The notes: generated by a model not told the origin, from the letters alone. 64,000 nt of DNA from Nansenia antarctica (GCA_963989245.1 OZ022345.1:24846696-24910695), one strand, 5' to 3'. Counted from the stretch's first letter, positions 9,960 through 21,367 are shown. A program made the numbers and translations.

Positions 9960-10540
9960 GGTGGAAAGGCATTTTTTAAAGCCATTTTTAGTCACCACAA
10001 GTCTGTTCAAACCCAGGCAGCGATACCAGCAGGAAAACACAACTAGATCTTCTATAATTCTAACTGGATAGTACTTCGTTTCCATAGTCAGCTAGATTAC
10101 TTACTTAGCTAGCTTACTTTTACTTCAAATGTACATTTTGTGATATAAACGCAGTGGAGACACTCTCAGCTGTCTTGCCTCGCGCATAGCCCAGAGCGTA
10201 TATGTCTAATTGAGTCAACTGGTATTGTGGTTATCACCAAGTTCTCCCATACAGTGCTGATGGACTAGTATAGACCATTGCCGACATGTGTGAAAGGGGA
10301 CAACACGGGAATAGCTTGGGATGTCGACATAGTTTGGGATTCCATGGAAATTATAGGGAGAAACAGGCTGTGTGAGAACGGGGCTATAGACGACTAACGA
10401 CTCTCTCCCCGTCTGTGATGATAACTGCGTCGCTGCTTTCACGCGTCACACGGGGTATCAACCAATGAAAATGCGTAGGGGCGTGGACAACATGCAAGAT
10501 ACGCCCCCAGATATTTGCATACAGATCTGATAAAGTGAAA
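9960..10540. other. no gene seen; contains one MITE arm
   Basis: No convincing coding sequence. The stretch 10455-10540 repeats the arm of the 9555-9808 MITE in direct orientation, which suggests a truncated second copy. Confidence 0.5.
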
Positions 10541-10680
10541 AAGAAAGAATAAATGTGGAAAAGAAAGAATGAAAGAATGAATGTGGAAAAGAAAGAATGA
10601 ATGTGGAAAAGAAAGAATGAATGTGGAAAACAAAGAATGAAAGTGGAAAACAAAGAATGAATGCGTAAAAGAATAAATAA
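10541..10680. repeat. minisatellite, unit GAAAGAATGAATGTGGAAAA
   Basis: About seven degenerate copies of a 20-bp purine-rich unit. The minus strand reads as a Phe/Ser/His-rich frame, which is a by-product of the repeat. Confidence 0.85.
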
Positions 10681-10936
10681 ATATAGAATGTATTTCGTTA
10701 TACTGTGTGTATTCATTAATTTATTTGTTCATACATTCATTTATGTATCTATATATTTATTGTTAATTTTGACAGACTTGGTCCTCCATACGGGACAGCC
10801 AATGAAACCAAACGTGCTAATCGATCAGCCCGCCCCCCAAAACCCAACGTTAGCACGCCGAAACGAACTTACTTTGCTGACAACGTTTGCAGGAAAAGCT
10901 ATTTCAAGCGCTATACAAATACACGTTGTTATTATT

Positions 10937-11955
10937 TGTTGTGAAGGCCCACAGTTTAGAGCCAGTTTAGTTTCCCCAAACCAGCCCTATTTTGCCCCAG
11001 TTATTTCCTTTGTTATTTTCTATACTATTCATATACGTTTCGTGAAGTGTATGTATTGTTATTGTAATGTTTATGTATATGTTTGATGACGTGGTATATC
11101 CGGGGTGTGTCCGTGACCCGGATGCTAGGTTCGGTGGTGTATATATAGGAACGGAAGTGCTCAGTGTGTCAGTGTGTGATGAGAATCAGAACGAGAGAGA
11201 CCAAACGAGCGAGAGTAACGAGAAGTCAATCTAAGATGGCGGATTCAGTAACACGCACACCGTGCAGAAGCTGAAGACGCCAGGAAAGTGATTATCGAGT
11301 TCAGAACTGTTATAGCCCGTTTAGTTGTGTTCCCGTTAGACAGCCTTGCCAGCAGCCGGCGGTTAACGATTGGACCAAGCGAGACGCCAAACTGGACATA
11401 ATCGTCGCCTCCACGAGCGGACTGCGACCGAACGCTGACTCCATCGGAGCTTCGACGTGGACCACCGGACCTGGGCCCTTCACCTCGTCGTGGACCACGA
11501 AGAAGGCCCTTTCCCTCCGCGTTGCTACGTCACCCCCCCCCTTTTGTCTGCTACCTTCCTCGACGCACATGCCATCCAACCAGGCCTCAACGCGCACCAC
11601 AGTCCGGGACTATAAGCCTGTTCAGGCCAGATACTATGAGTGAGTGAGTGTGTGTGTGGCCGGCGGGGAGGGAGTATATTTTGGGAGGTATACATCAGTT
11701 GTGTATAATAAATGTGTTGTTCATCTTTGCTACACCACCGTGTGTTTAGTTGTTTGTATGCTAAGGCTAATGCTAATTCCCATGCTAATGCTAATGCTAA
11801 TTACAATGCTAATGCTAACGATAGTAACTGCTAGTCTAACGGTTTGCTGGCGCCCCCTGCCTGTATCCTCCTACACTGCCTATTTAGCTCAGAGTTAGTT
11901 AGATAACCAGCCCCTTCCTAAATTCTACAGTCCTTTTAGCTACTCCCTGGTTACA
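10937..11955 (+). repeat. BEL/Pao 5' LTR
   Basis: Contains a TATA box (TATATATA, about 11140-11147), a polyadenylation signal AATAAA at 11707-11712, and a GCTAAT-rich short repeat at about 11763-11815. These are the promoter and RNA 3'-end signals of the element. Short frames in the LTR recur identically in the other LTR and are not genes. Confidence 0.93.
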
Positions 11956-11957
11956 AT

Positions 11958-11974
11958 TGGTCCTTCGAGCCGGA
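11958..11974 (+). other. primer-binding site for tRNA-Tyr
   Basis: TGGTCCTTCGAGCCGGA begins 2 nt after the 5' LTR. It is complementary over 17 nt to the 3' end of vertebrate tRNA-Tyr (acceptor stem starting CCTTCGA, 3' end ...TCGAAGGACCA). The tRNA identity is from memory of that tRNA. Confidence 0.85.
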
Positions 11975-11993
11975 TAGGTAGTGTAGTGATAGC

Positions 11994-14900
11994 ATGGCTG
12001 AGCGCAGCCAACCAGACCAGACAGTTACCCCCCCTTCTCCGCCCCCTGAGCCAGAGCCACGACCACAGAGAGTCCCGCGGTTGCCTCCGAGGTTACAGGA
12101 GTATGAGCTTGAGCTCGAAAGCTCACTGAGTGGTAGCGAGGAGCGCACTCCACGGGATACAGTGGTCGGAGAGGCCGAGGTGTCCGCCGGCGCGCGGATG
12201 GCTAGCACTGAGACAGCCATCAACGAGCACCAGCCTGAGGATGAGATGGCAGAACAGCAGGGTTTTGCCGTAGAAACGGAAGAGCAGGAAGGAGAGGCCC
12301 GGTCCGACAGCGCCTGCGGGCGGAAGAGGGAGGGCCTCAGCCTTAACGATCTGCCTCCCAGTACGGCGCGCTCGAGACCTAGCTCCTGCCGTTCAGTGGC
12401 TTCCTCCCGGTCCAGGGTTTCCGTGGGCAGTTCTGCCTCTGGGGCGGATAGCCTGCACTCCAGAGGGAGTAGTGCCGCGCTGTCAGAATGTATGCGCCAA
12501 CAGGCCGAGATGGCGTTAGAGCGGGAGCGCCAACAGGCCGAGAAGGCGTTAGAGCGGGAACGACTCCAGTTCGAGCGTGAACGCCTCCAGCGCCAGGAGG
12601 CGCTAGAACGCGAACGCCTCCAGATGAACGGAGCGGAACGTGCGGCGGAGAGACAGCGCCAGGAGGCGTTAGAGAGGGAACGCATCCAGTACGAGCGCGA
12701 GCGCCTCCAGATGGAGGGGGCGGAACGCGCGGCGGAGAGGCAGATGGCGAGAGAGCAACTGCACGCAGAGAAGATGGAGGAAATGATGCAGACCATGCGC
12801 GACGTGTGCATCAGCAGAGCTCCGTCGGCCCGTAGCTCCAGAGCATCGTCCGCACGGCCCTCTCGAGTGCCATCTCCTGAACCCCCCGCCGATGGCTCCA
12901 TGACCCCCGCCATGACTGTCCAACTACAGGCCCAGCTGACCACCTGGAAAGAAGAGGACCAGGGACCCGACCGCTACGCGGCCCAGAGGGAGCCAGCGTC
13001 GCTGCCAGGGAGGGGAGCCATTCCCCAAGAGCGTAGCACACCCCTAGGTCCTCCAGTGCACCAAAATGCATGCAGGCCGGACACCCAGACCGTCACTCCA
13101 GCCCCGATCATCCACTACAGGATGTTTCCCCAGGTGGAGGGACCCAAGTTCCCCTTCTTCAAGGACGAGGACAGGAGCCAGTATGTGGAACTACGCATCT
13201 GCCTAGACACGCTCTTGGACGACTCCTGCTCAGAGTCCTACAAATATGCGATTCTCCTTCAGCATGTGAGGAACCCCAGAGCCCACAACATGGTACTGGC
13301 CCATGCCTCCGCACCGACACCTTACACCAGAGCGCTCGCCGACTTGGATGCCCGCTACGGTCGTCCCTGGAACCACGCCCTTGCTGAACTGCAAGCCCTC
13401 GAACAGCAGGCCCCCATCAAGGATGAACGGGCGCTGGATGACTTCGCGCTCCGCGTGCACACCTTGGTTGGAATGCTGAAGACGCAGGGCCCAGCTGGCG
13501 CCAGCGAGATTAACAGCACCTCCAACGTAGAGCGGCTGCTCCGCAAGATCCCACGCTTCCGGCAGGAGAGGTTCCGGCGACAGCAGCGCGTTCGTAACCC
13601 CGGGAAGTTGGGTCTGAGCATGGCTGCCTTCGCGGAGTTCCTACTGGAGGAAGTGCATGACACCAACGTAGACGCCATGGGTTACGCTGAGCCGAAGAAG
13701 GAGAGGGAGAAGGGAGACCGCTGGGACAGGCCGAGCTCGAACCGAGGACGCCCAGTAGGAGTGCTGCACAGGGAGGAGGAGCCTCGGAGAGAGAGGAAAG
13801 CCCGACCTGAGGGAAAGGATTCCTCTCAACCCCCTCAAAGGGGACGGAGAGGTCCACCGCCATGTCCGTACTGCACCAGCGAGCACTGGTTCAATGAGTG
13901 CAGTGACTTCAACAACCTGAGTACCGAGGCCAAGCAGAGGTGGCTCGAGGAGAACCAGAGGTGCTGGAACTGTGGGCGCGACCATCTGGCTAAGAACTGC
14001 ACCTTGAGGAGAAAGTGCAACCGCTGTGAGGAGGTCCACCTCAACATCCTACACGAGGTCTCCCTCGCCAGGTCCACCGAGGGCACCAGAAGCCCTAGGT
14101 CCGGTAGCGCACCGGAAGAGGAGACACCTGTCTACTATCTAGACCCAACCCAGAGCAGCGGCTCCAAGGTCCTACTGAAGGTGGTGAAGGTCCGACTGCA
14201 CCACAACAACGCTGTGTACGACACGTACGCCGTTCTAGACGACGGGTCGGAACGGACCATCCTCCTCCAGGGGGCAGTGCGCCAGTTGGGGCTCCACGGG
14301 ACTGAGGAGAAGCTGACTCTGCGCACGATACGTCGCGACCTTAAAGAGGTCACCGGGGCGAGAATCAACTTCTCTATCTCCCCGGCGGGGCGGCCGTCGG
14401 ACAGATATCGGCTTCGGAATGTCTTCACCGCAGACCAGCTAGCGCTCTCCCGCTACGACTACCCCCTGGAGAGATTACGCGCAAGATATTCCCACCTACG
14501 GCGAGTAGACCTACATCCGATAGAAGGAGCGGAGCCAACCCTTCTCATCGGCTCGGACAACGCTGAACTGATCGTGTCGCTCCGTCCTCCGCTGAGAGGA
14601 CCACGAGGCTGCCCGATGGCTGTTAAGACTGCGCTTGGGTGGGCCCTCCAAGGCGCTACCGAGTGGAGAGATAGAGACGGGAGAGCTACGTCATCCCTCC
14701 ATGTTCGCACCGAAGAAGTGCAGACCATCAACTGCCTTCACACCAGTGTGGACTCCATGGATGCGGCGCTACTAGACAACGTCCAGAAGCTGTGGACGCT
14801 AGACGTTGCGCCATACAAGAATGAGAAGCTCTACGTACGGTCCAAGGAGGACGTCTACGCCATAGACCTCCTTAAAGCCAAGACAGTGCGTATCGAAGTC

Positions 14901-17900
14901 CAGGGCGTGAAGAGATACGTCACACCACTGCTCCGAAGAGAACTCATGCCAGAGTTTCGAGTATCCCCTCGAACCGTCCTACAGTGTCTGACCAGCACTG
15001 AGAAGCGTATGAGGAAGGACGAGGTCCTTGCTGCTTCTTACAGAGCGGAGATGAAGAAACTGACGGAGTCCGGTCTGGTGAAGAAGCTTGAGCCAGCCGA
15101 GGCGAACCAGAGTGCCGAGTCTTGGTACCTCCCGCACCACAATGTTCACCACAACGGGAAGAACCGAGTGGTCTTCAACTGTAGCTACCAGGTGGGGAAG
15201 CTCAACCTCAACCACTATCTTCTCCCTGGTCCAACCTTGACCCCAGCCCTCTTGGGAGTTCTGGTGCGATTCCGTCAGCAACCGATCGCAGTCAGTGGTG
15301 ACATTAAGCGAATGTTTCACCAGGTCAGGATGTTGGAGGAAGACAAGCCACTCATGAGGTTTCTCTGGAGAGAGGACCCGAGCGACCCCGACCCCTCTAT
15401 CTACCAGTGGGAGGTGCTACCCTTCGGGACAACCTGCAGCCCCTGTTGCGCCACCTATGCGCTACAGACTCACGCCGCGCAGGAGACGGCACCTCCTGGA
15501 GTGTTTGACGCCGTCCATAAGAGCTTTTACGTGGACAACTGCCTCCACAGTTCGAAGACAGCCACGGAAGCCCGCCAGCTAGTCCAGGACCTGCGTGCTC
15601 ATCTCCAGGAGGGTGGATTTGAGATCTGCCAGTGGGCCAGCAACGACCCGCAAGTCATCAGAGACCTCCCGGAGGGGGCCACCTCGACCAGCAGCGAGGC
15701 TTGGGTCTCGCACTCACCAGATGATGCTCAGGAGATGACGCTCGGACTTATCTGGCAGTTCCAGACCGACACTCTACGCTATCGCAATAAGCCTGCCAAG
15801 CCCCAACGCGTCACGATGAGAACGATATACAGCACTCTAGCGAGCCAGTACGACCCACTGGGATATATCGCTCCCTTCACGACGATGGCCAAGGTGCTTG
15901 TCCGGGAGCTGTGGGCCCAAGAACGAGGATGGGACGATCCTCTGCCTCGTCACCTAGAAGAGAAGTGGAAGGCCTGGGAGCAGGAACTTCCCACTCTCCA
16001 GCACATCAAGCTGCAGCGGAGCTACTTCCCTCCCTCCACGGACCTAGAGAGGAGTGTCATCACGCTACATGTATTCTGCGACGCCTCGGAGATGGCGTAC
16101 GGGTCCGTGGCATACGTCAGAGCGGCAGAGCCTGGAGGTGAAGTCCACGTTTCGTTTGTCCTGGCGCGTTCCCGAGTGGCGCCGAAAAAGCAACAGTCCA
16201 TCCCAAGACTGGAGCTGTGTGCTGCCCTGAACGGCGCGCAACTGGGAAGGTTCCTGCTCGACGAGCTCCAGCTACCTCTGCTGAGCGTCACCATGTGGTC
16301 AGACTCCACTACCGTCCTCCAGTGGTTGAAGTCCAGCTCATGTCGGTATAAGGTGTTCGTGGGCACCCGAGTCGCAGAGATTCTGGAGTTGACTGAGGTG
16401 AACTGCTGGCGTTATGTAGACACCAAGAGGAACCCTGCTGACGTCATCACGAGAGGGGCAACTCTCCAGGATCTGGCGGAGCCCCACCTGTATCACACGG
16501 GACCAGACTTCCTACAGGAGCGGGAGTCAGAGTGGCCAGCCACGCCGGCGTTAGCAGAAGACAGAGAGGACAAAGAGCTGCGTAAGACGTTGTTCTGCGG
16601 AGTCACCCAGGTCGTAGACCCTGAGACTACTCCGGGAGAGGAGTGTGAGACGCTCGAAGAGCTGCAGAAGAGGATGTTCTGCTCCAAGGCCGGTCTACCC
16701 CTAGATACTACGCTCAGCGCCGAAGATTACACCGCGGCGGAGCTCCTGGTGCTACAGAGTGCCCAACAGGATGCCTTCTCCCGAGAGCGGGAGTGTCTCG
16801 AGAAAGGGAAGCCGATCCCCTCGGACAGTAGACTCCGCGGCTTAGCTCCAGAGCTCGACGGTGTTCTCATTCGCGTGGGTGGCAGACTGCGCCGCGCTCA
16901 AGATCTAGACCTGGACACGAAGCATCCCATCGTGCTTCCCACTAAGCATCAGGTCACCAGGTTGGTCATCAAGCACCATGATGACAAAGTGCAGCACGCG
17001 GGTGGAGAGCGTGTCTTCGCGGAGGTACCACGGAGATTCTGGATACTCCATGGACGGGAGGCGGTACGGAGATATCAAAGGTCCTGCTCGGACTGCCAGA
17101 GGTGGCGAGCCACGCCGCCGCAGCCCATGATGTCAGATCTGCCCGAGGACCGGCTGCGACTGAGACAGGCTCCGTTCCACTCTACTGGGGTCGACTGTTT
17201 CGGGCCACTCCTAGTCCGAAACCGGCGAGCCTCCGAGAAGCGGTGGGGCATCATCTACACGTGCCTGACGACGAGAGCAATGCACCTGGAAGTTCTGCAC
17301 CAGCTCACAAGCGACAGCTTCCTCATGTCCTTCAAGAGGTTCACCTCCAGGCGAGGGACCCCTAAGACCCTCCGGTCGGACAGAGGCACCAACTTCGTCG
17401 GTGGTGAGGCCGAGCTGAGGGCGAGCTACGCTGCGATGACTGAGGAGGCCCGTGACAGACTCGCCTCCCAGCAAGTGAAGTTTGAGTTCAACCCCCCAAA
17501 TGCTCCACACTTCGGGGGAGCCTGGGAGCGGGAGATTCGCTCAGTAAAGAACGTCCTACGTACCATTCTCGGACAGAAGGTGCCTACCGATGAGGTGCTC
17601 CAGACTGTACTAGCAGAGATTGAGGGCATCTTGAACTCCCGGCCCCTAGGCTATACCTCCAGTGATGTAGCAGATCTGGATCCCATCACGCCCAATTTCT
17701 TGCTGATGGGGCGGCGAGACTCTGCACTGCCTCAGGTAGTCTACGACCCTGCAGAGCTCACCGGAAGAAGATGGTGGAGGCACAGCCAGGTGCTCGCGGA
17801 CCAGTTTTGGAGGCAGTTCATACTGCACTACCTGCCGACCCTGCAAGTCAGGCAGAAGTGGACGAGGGAGAGAGACAACTTGTCCGAAGGTGCCGTGGTA

Positions 17901-18101
17901 CTGGTGATCGACCAGTCCCTTCCACGCGCCGCCTGGCAGACAGGCCGAGTGACCAAGGTCCTGCCGGGTCCGGATGGAAGGGTGCGGACGGCCATCGTGG
18001 ACGTTGGTGGTCGCACTTACACCCGACCTGTGGCACGCCTGATTGAGCTCCCTCAAATTACCAAGGACACTATCACCTCCTACCTCACGCTGCTAGAGTA
18101 G
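11994..18101 (+). CDS. BEL/Pao Gag-Pol polyprotein
   Basis: One 2035-codon frame from ATG 11994, without interruption. Order: a Pro/Ser/Glu-rich N-terminus; an Arg/Glu-rich coiled coil (about residues 165-265); gag core; CCHC zinc knuckle starting CWNCGRDHLAKNC at 657; A17-type aspartic protease with DDGS at 749-752; reverse transcriptase with catalytic YVDN at 1179-1182; RNase H; integrase with an H2C2 zinc domain (CSDCQRW), catalytic D1734, D1796 and E1845; then a C-terminal domain typical of Pao integrases. It packages the element RNA, copies it to DNA and integrates it. There is no envelope gene. The composition is clearly more GC-rich than the surroundings. Every key residue I looked for is present. 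Confidence 0.95.
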   Translation: MAERSQPDQTVTPPSPPPEPEPRPQRVPRLPPRLQEYELELESSLSGSEERTPRDTVVGEAEVSAGARMASTETAINEHQPEDEMAEQQGFAVETEEQEGEARSDSACGRKREGLSLNDLPPSTARSRPSSCRSVASSRSRVSVGSSASGADSLHSRGSSAALSECMRQQAEMALERERQQAEKALERERLQFERERLQRQEALERERLQMNGAERAAERQRQEALERERIQYERERLQMEGAERAAERQMAREQLHAEKMEEMMQTMRDVCISRAPSARSSRASSARPSRVPSPEPPADGSMTPAMTVQLQAQLTTWKEEDQGPDRYAAQREPASLPGRGAIPQERSTPLGPPVHQNACRPDTQTVTPAPIIHYRMFPQVEGPKFPFFKDEDRSQYVELRICLDTLLDDSCSESYKYAILLQHVRNPRAHNMVLAHASAPTPYTRALADLDARYGRPWNHALAELQALEQQAPIKDERALDDFALRVHTLVGMLKTQGPAGASEINSTSNVERLLRKIPRFRQERFRRQQRVRNPGKLGLSMAAFAEFLLEEVHDTNVDAMGYAEPKKEREKGDRWDRPSSNRGRPVGVLHREEEPRRERKARPEGKDSSQPPQRGRRGPPPCPYCTSEHWFNECSDFNNLSTEAKQRWLEENQRCWNCGRDHLAKNCTLRRKCNRCEEVHLNILHEVSLARSTEGTRSPRSGSAPEEETPVYYLDPTQSSGSKVLLKVVKVRLHHNNAVYDTYAVLDDGSERTILLQGAVRQLGLHGTEEKLTLRTIRRDLKEVTGARINFSISPAGRPSDRYRLRNVFTADQLALSRYDYPLERLRARYSHLRRVDLHPIEGAEPTLLIGSDNAELIVSLRPPLRGPRGCPMAVKTALGWALQGATEWRDRDGRATSSLHVRTEEVQTINCLHTSVDSMDAALLDNVQKLWTLDVAPYKNEKLYVRSKEDVYAIDLLKAKTVRIEVQGVKRYVTPLLRRELMPEFRVSPRTVLQCLTSTEKRMRKDEVLAASYRAEMKKLTESGLVKKLEPAEANQSAESWYLPHHNVHHNGKNRVVFNCSYQVGKLNLNHYLLPGPTLTPALLGVLVRFRQQPIAVSGDIKRMFHQVRMLEEDKPLMRFLWREDPSDPDPSIYQWEVLPFGTTCSPCCATYALQTHAAQETAPPGVFDAVHKSFYVDNCLHSSKTATEARQLVQDLRAHLQEGGFEICQWASNDPQVIRDLPEGATSTSSEAWVSHSPDDAQEMTLGLIWQFQTDTLRYRNKPAKPQRVTMRTIYSTLASQYDPLGYIAPFTTMAKVLVRELWAQERGWDDPLPRHLEEKWKAWEQELPTLQHIKLQRSYFPPSTDLERSVITLHVFCDASEMAYGSVAYVRAAEPGGEVHVSFVLARSRVAPKKQQSIPRLELCAALNGAQLGRFLLDELQLPLLSVTMWSDSTTVLQWLKSSSCRYKVFVGTRVAEILELTEVNCWRYVDTKRNPADVITRGATLQDLAEPHLYHTGPDFLQERESEWPATPALAEDREDKELRKTLFCGVTQVVDPETTPGEECETLEELQKRMFCSKAGLPLDTTLSAEDYTAAELLVLQSAQQDAFSRERECLEKGKPIPSDSRLRGLAPELDGVLIRVGGRLRRAQDLDLDTKHPIVLPTKHQVTRLVIKHHDDKVQHAGGERVFAEVPRRFWILHGREAVRRYQRSCSDCQRWRATPPQPMMSDLPEDRLRLRQAPFHSTGVDCFGPLLVRNRRASEKRWGIIYTCLTTRAMHLEVLHQLTSDSFLMSFKRFTSRRGTPKTLRSDRGTNFVGGEAELRASYAAMTEEARDRLASQQVKFEFNPPNAPHFGGAWEREIRSVKNVLRTILGQKVPTDEVLQTVLAEIEGILNSRPLGYTSSDVADLDPITPNFLLMGRRDSALPQVVYDPAELTGRRWWRHSQVLADQFWRQFILHYLPTLQVRQKWTRERDNLSEGAVVLVIDQSLPRAAWQTGRVTKVLPGPDGRVRTAIVDVGGRTYTRPVARLIELPQITKDTITSYLTLLE

Positions 18102-18155
18102 CCTAGCCAGTGTGCCTTCCTTAGTTAACTGAAACCGAGGGTTTCATGGGGCGGC

Positions 18156-19174
18156 TGTTGTGAAGGCCCACAGTTTAGAGCCAGTTTAGTTTCCCCAAAC
18201 CAGCCCTATTTTGCCCCAGTTATTTCCTTTGTTATTTTCTATACTATTCATATACGTTTCGTGAAGTGTATGTATTGTTATTGTAATGTTTATGTATATG
18301 TTTGATGACGTGGTATATCCGGGGTGTGTCCGTGACCCGGATGCTAGGTTCGGTGGTGTATATATAGGAACGGAAGTGCTCAGTGTGTCAGTGTGTGATG
18401 AGAATCAGAACGAGAGAGACCAAACGAGCGAGAGTAACGAGAAGTCAATCTAAGATGGCGGATTCAGTAACACGCACACCGTGCAGAAGCTGAAGACGCC
18501 AGGAAAGTGATTATCGAGTTCAGAACTGTTATAGCCCGTTTAGTTGTGTTCCCGTTAGACAGCCTTGCCAGCAGCCGGCGGTTAACGATTGGACCAAGCG
18601 AGACGCCAAACTGGACATAATCGTCGCCTCCACGAGCGGACTGCGACCGAACGCTGACTCCATCGGAGCTTCGACGTGGACCACCGGACCTGGGCCCTTC
18701 ACCTCGTCGTGGACCACGAAGAAGGCCCTTTCCCTCCGCGTTGCTACGTCACCCCCCCCCTTTTGTCTGCTACCTTCCTCGACGCACATGCCATCCAACC
18801 AGGCCTCAACGCGCACCACAGTCCGGGACTATAAGCCTGTTCAGGCCAGATACTATGAGTGAGTGAGTGTGTGTGTGGCCGGCGGGGAGGGAGTATATTT
18901 TGGGAGGTATACATCAGTTGTGTATAATAAATGTGTTGTTCATCTTTGCTACACCACCGTGTGTTTAGTTGTTTGTATGCTAAGGCTAATGCTAATTCCC
19001 ATGCTAATGCTAATGCTAATTACAATGCTAATGCTAACGATAGTAACTGCTAGTCTAACGGTTTGCTGGCGCCCCCTGCCTGTATCCTCCTACACTGCCT
19101 ATTTAGCTCAGAGTTAGTTAGATAACCAGCCCCTTCCTAAATTCTACAGTCCTTTTAGCTACTCCCTGGTTACA
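18156..19174 (+). repeat. BEL/Pao 3' LTR
   Basis: Same length as the 5' LTR and apparently identical. Followed by TTATT and a (TTA)n run to about 19200. Confidence 0.93.
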
Positions 19175-19323
19175 TTATTATTATTATTATTATTATTATT
19201 AAAAACGTCACTCATGGTGATATGCAGTATTTGACGGGTGTGAGGCTGTGAAATGACAAGTTTGCTGATGAACAGTCACTTGCCATCGAGGTTTGTTTCG
19301 GTTCTGTTTTTCTGTGCCACATA

Positions 19324-20085
19324 TGATCATATGAATGAATGAATGAATGAATGAATGAATGGTCTTTATTGTCATTAATACAGTACAGGTACCATACAAC
19401 GAAATTTAGGAGGGGGGGGCTCCCCTGGTGCTTGGAAAAAAGACTAAAAACAAGAGGGCCAAGGGTAAAATTAAAAAACTGAAAAGAGCTGGTTTACATA
19501 AATAAAGGCTATGTACACTATCTACTATACTATACTACTATACTATACAATAAAACACTGTGCTGTACTCTATGCTATGCTATAAATATCCTAACTTTTT
19601 CCTATATCTGAACCTTATGTACACAAGGGTTGTCATATTGCATATCGCAGTTAGCAGGTTTAGAATGTTCACAGTTGTATTTCAATATTGCACTTATGTT
19701 TACAATCTAGTAGCTGCCATCAAATTGTCTAGATTGTCCAGGGCCTAGAACCTAGGTATTTGCTGTGTTCAGGGCCTGAATGGCCCTAGGGTAGAAGCTG
19801 AGCTTCAGTCTATTTGTCCGTGCGAACATGGTCCTGAACCGCCTGCCTGAGCGCAGCCGAACAAAGTGTTCGTTCCCAGGGTGGGATGGGTCCCTGGAGA
19901 TCTTGGAGGCCTTCCTGAGGCAGCGTGTGTTGTACAGCTCTTCCAGAGAGGGGAGGGGGGCGCCGATAATCTTCTGGGCCGATCTCACGACTCTCTGTAG
20001 CGCTTTCCTCTCTGCGGCTGTGCAGCTGGAGAACCACACGCAGATGCAGTAGGTGAGGATGCTCTCCACTGTGCAGCGGTAGCAT
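19324..20085 (-). mobile_element. 5'-truncated Rex1 LINE copy
   Basis: Minus-strand 3' end of the Rex1 family seen at 36-38 kb. Frame 20085 to 19752 encodes the RT C-terminus (TVESILTYCICVWFSSCTAAER...), closely similar to the end of the 35.9-38.2 kb ORF. The 3'UTR follows and ends in AATGACAATAAAGACC with a (TGAA)n-type tail at 19330-19362. Truncation at the 5' end is typical of LINE insertion. Confidence 0.88.
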
Positions 20086-20128
20086 ATCAGTACAGTACAG
20101 TAAGTTATCACATTATATCATATCAGTA

Positions 20129-21030
20129 CAGTACAGTAGGTTATCACATTATAGGGAGATACGGTTCTATTAGCAGCATTAGCATTAACAGGTACAAATG
20201 GCATCGGCACATCATATTGAAACATATCTGAGTACATTAAAAGGGGCAAACTGGGATTCAAACAATAACGAAGCAGTCCTCCAACCACTTTTGTAAATGG
20301 AGAAGAAATAGAGAAATGTTATCACTCTCAAATTGATAGACGCATTCCAAAATCACAGACTATTGTTCTTGCATTATGATGGACTGAATTCAACTTACTG
20401 AGTAATTTGTTGATGACATTTTAGCTCATTTTAAGAGGGTCATAGCAAAAGGTCTGAATACTTGCATACATACATCCATTTTAAATTGAGGCTATAACAC
20501 AACAACATGTGGAAAAAGGCAATGTATACACACACGGAATACTATTAACACCTGTACACCTTCTCATTCATGTTGGAATGCAATGGGGGATGTTTTCTTG
20601 GCACACTTTGGCTAGTTAATACCAAACAATCATTGCTTGAATGCCACAGCCTGTCTGAGCATTGTTTGTTAATGACCATGGGCCACAATTTACCCATCTC
20701 CTAATGGCATGATAATGCTCCATGTCACTAATTTTAATTAATAATTTTGCCATTTAGCAGACGCTTTTAATCCAAAGCGACTTACAATTACGAATTACAG
20801 GGACATTCCCCCTGGAGTAACTGAGGGCTAAGTGCCTTACTCAAGGGCACACTAGTAGTGGTGTGGTTTCAGGCGGGATTTGAACTCACAACCTTCCGAT
20901 CACAAGTCCAACTCACTATCCACTAGACCACCACTACCACTATGTCACAAGCCAAACTGGTTTCATGAACATGACAGTGGACACCAGTAAACCAAACTGG
21001 TTTCATGAACATGACAGTGGACACCAGTAA
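20129..21030 (+). pseudogene. Tc1/mariner remnant, copy A, split by a SINE
   Basis: 20129-20721 and 20949-21030 are co-linear with 28133-28805 and very similar. The segment from about 20565 on is a decayed Tc1 transposase coding region (see copy B), full of stops. The last 40 bp (CCAAACTGGTTTCATGAACA...) are duplicated in tandem in this copy only. The upstream AGTACAGTA/ATCACATTATA sequence is also repeated locally. Confidence 0.7.
20729..20941 (-). mobile_element. tRNA-derived SINE
   Basis: On the minus strand the head has an A box (TGGTCTAGTGG) and a B box (GAGTTCAAATCC) in tRNA order. The body contains AAGCGTCTGCTAAATGGC, a core common in fish SINEs, and the tail is AT-rich. Flanked by 7-bp TSDs ATGTCAC (20722-20728 and 20942-20948). 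The related sequence at 28760-28790 lacks it and shows a single ATGTCAC, the empty site. Confidence 0.9.
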
Positions 21031-21367
21031 TAACACTTTTATCTCTATATTGTAATCATTCTCTTCATCTGTTTTTAAATGTTGATCTATTTATATCGAT
21101 CTATTCTTGCCAATTCCTTATTACCAGTGGAAATGAGGAACGCTAAAACACTTTAGGACTTTCCGTTCAACGGAGGAATTTATAGAACTCGCATAGAGGT
21201 CATCTCGCATTTCCCCCGTTGATGTGACGAACTGAAAGCGGCAAGTAACAGGCACTTAACGTTACATGTTTTAAGGCTGATCTGTGCATGATAATGCTGC
21301 ATTTTGACATAATTCTTATGGCATTTCCCCCCGTTGAGCTGTATAGCGGCACTTATTACAGTGAAGC
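21031..21367. other. no gene seen
   Basis: Flanking DNA of the hAT insertion. Its continuation past 23277 shows that the host stretch was interrupted at AGTGAAGC. Confidence 0.5.

Larger units (their letters stand above)
10937..19174 (+). mobile_element. complete BEL/Pao LTR retrotransposon, 8238 bp
   Basis: Two LTRs of exactly 1019 bp (10937-11955 and 18156-19174), both TG...CA. They align at a constant offset of 7219 bp and look identical wherever I compared them. Both are flanked by TTATT, the expected 5-bp TSD, although the site is a (TTA)n tract so the TSD is less diagnostic. Behind the 5' LTR lies a tRNA primer site; one open gag-pol frame fills the interior; a purine-rich tract with GGGGCGGC precedes the 3' LTR. 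The target looks like the (ATT)n tail of an older LINE (GCGCTATACAAATA just upstream). Intact structure and matching LTRs point to very recent insertion and possible activity. Confidence 0.95.

Noticed and set aside
11310..11898. Short LTR reading frames as genes
   Set aside because: They recur identically at 18529-19117 in the 3' LTR and overlap promoter and polyadenylation signals.
20729..20941. A functional tRNA gene on the minus strand
   Set aside because: A and B boxes are present, but the body and tail are those of a SINE and it has TSDs; no intact cloverleaf with acceptor stem is evident.
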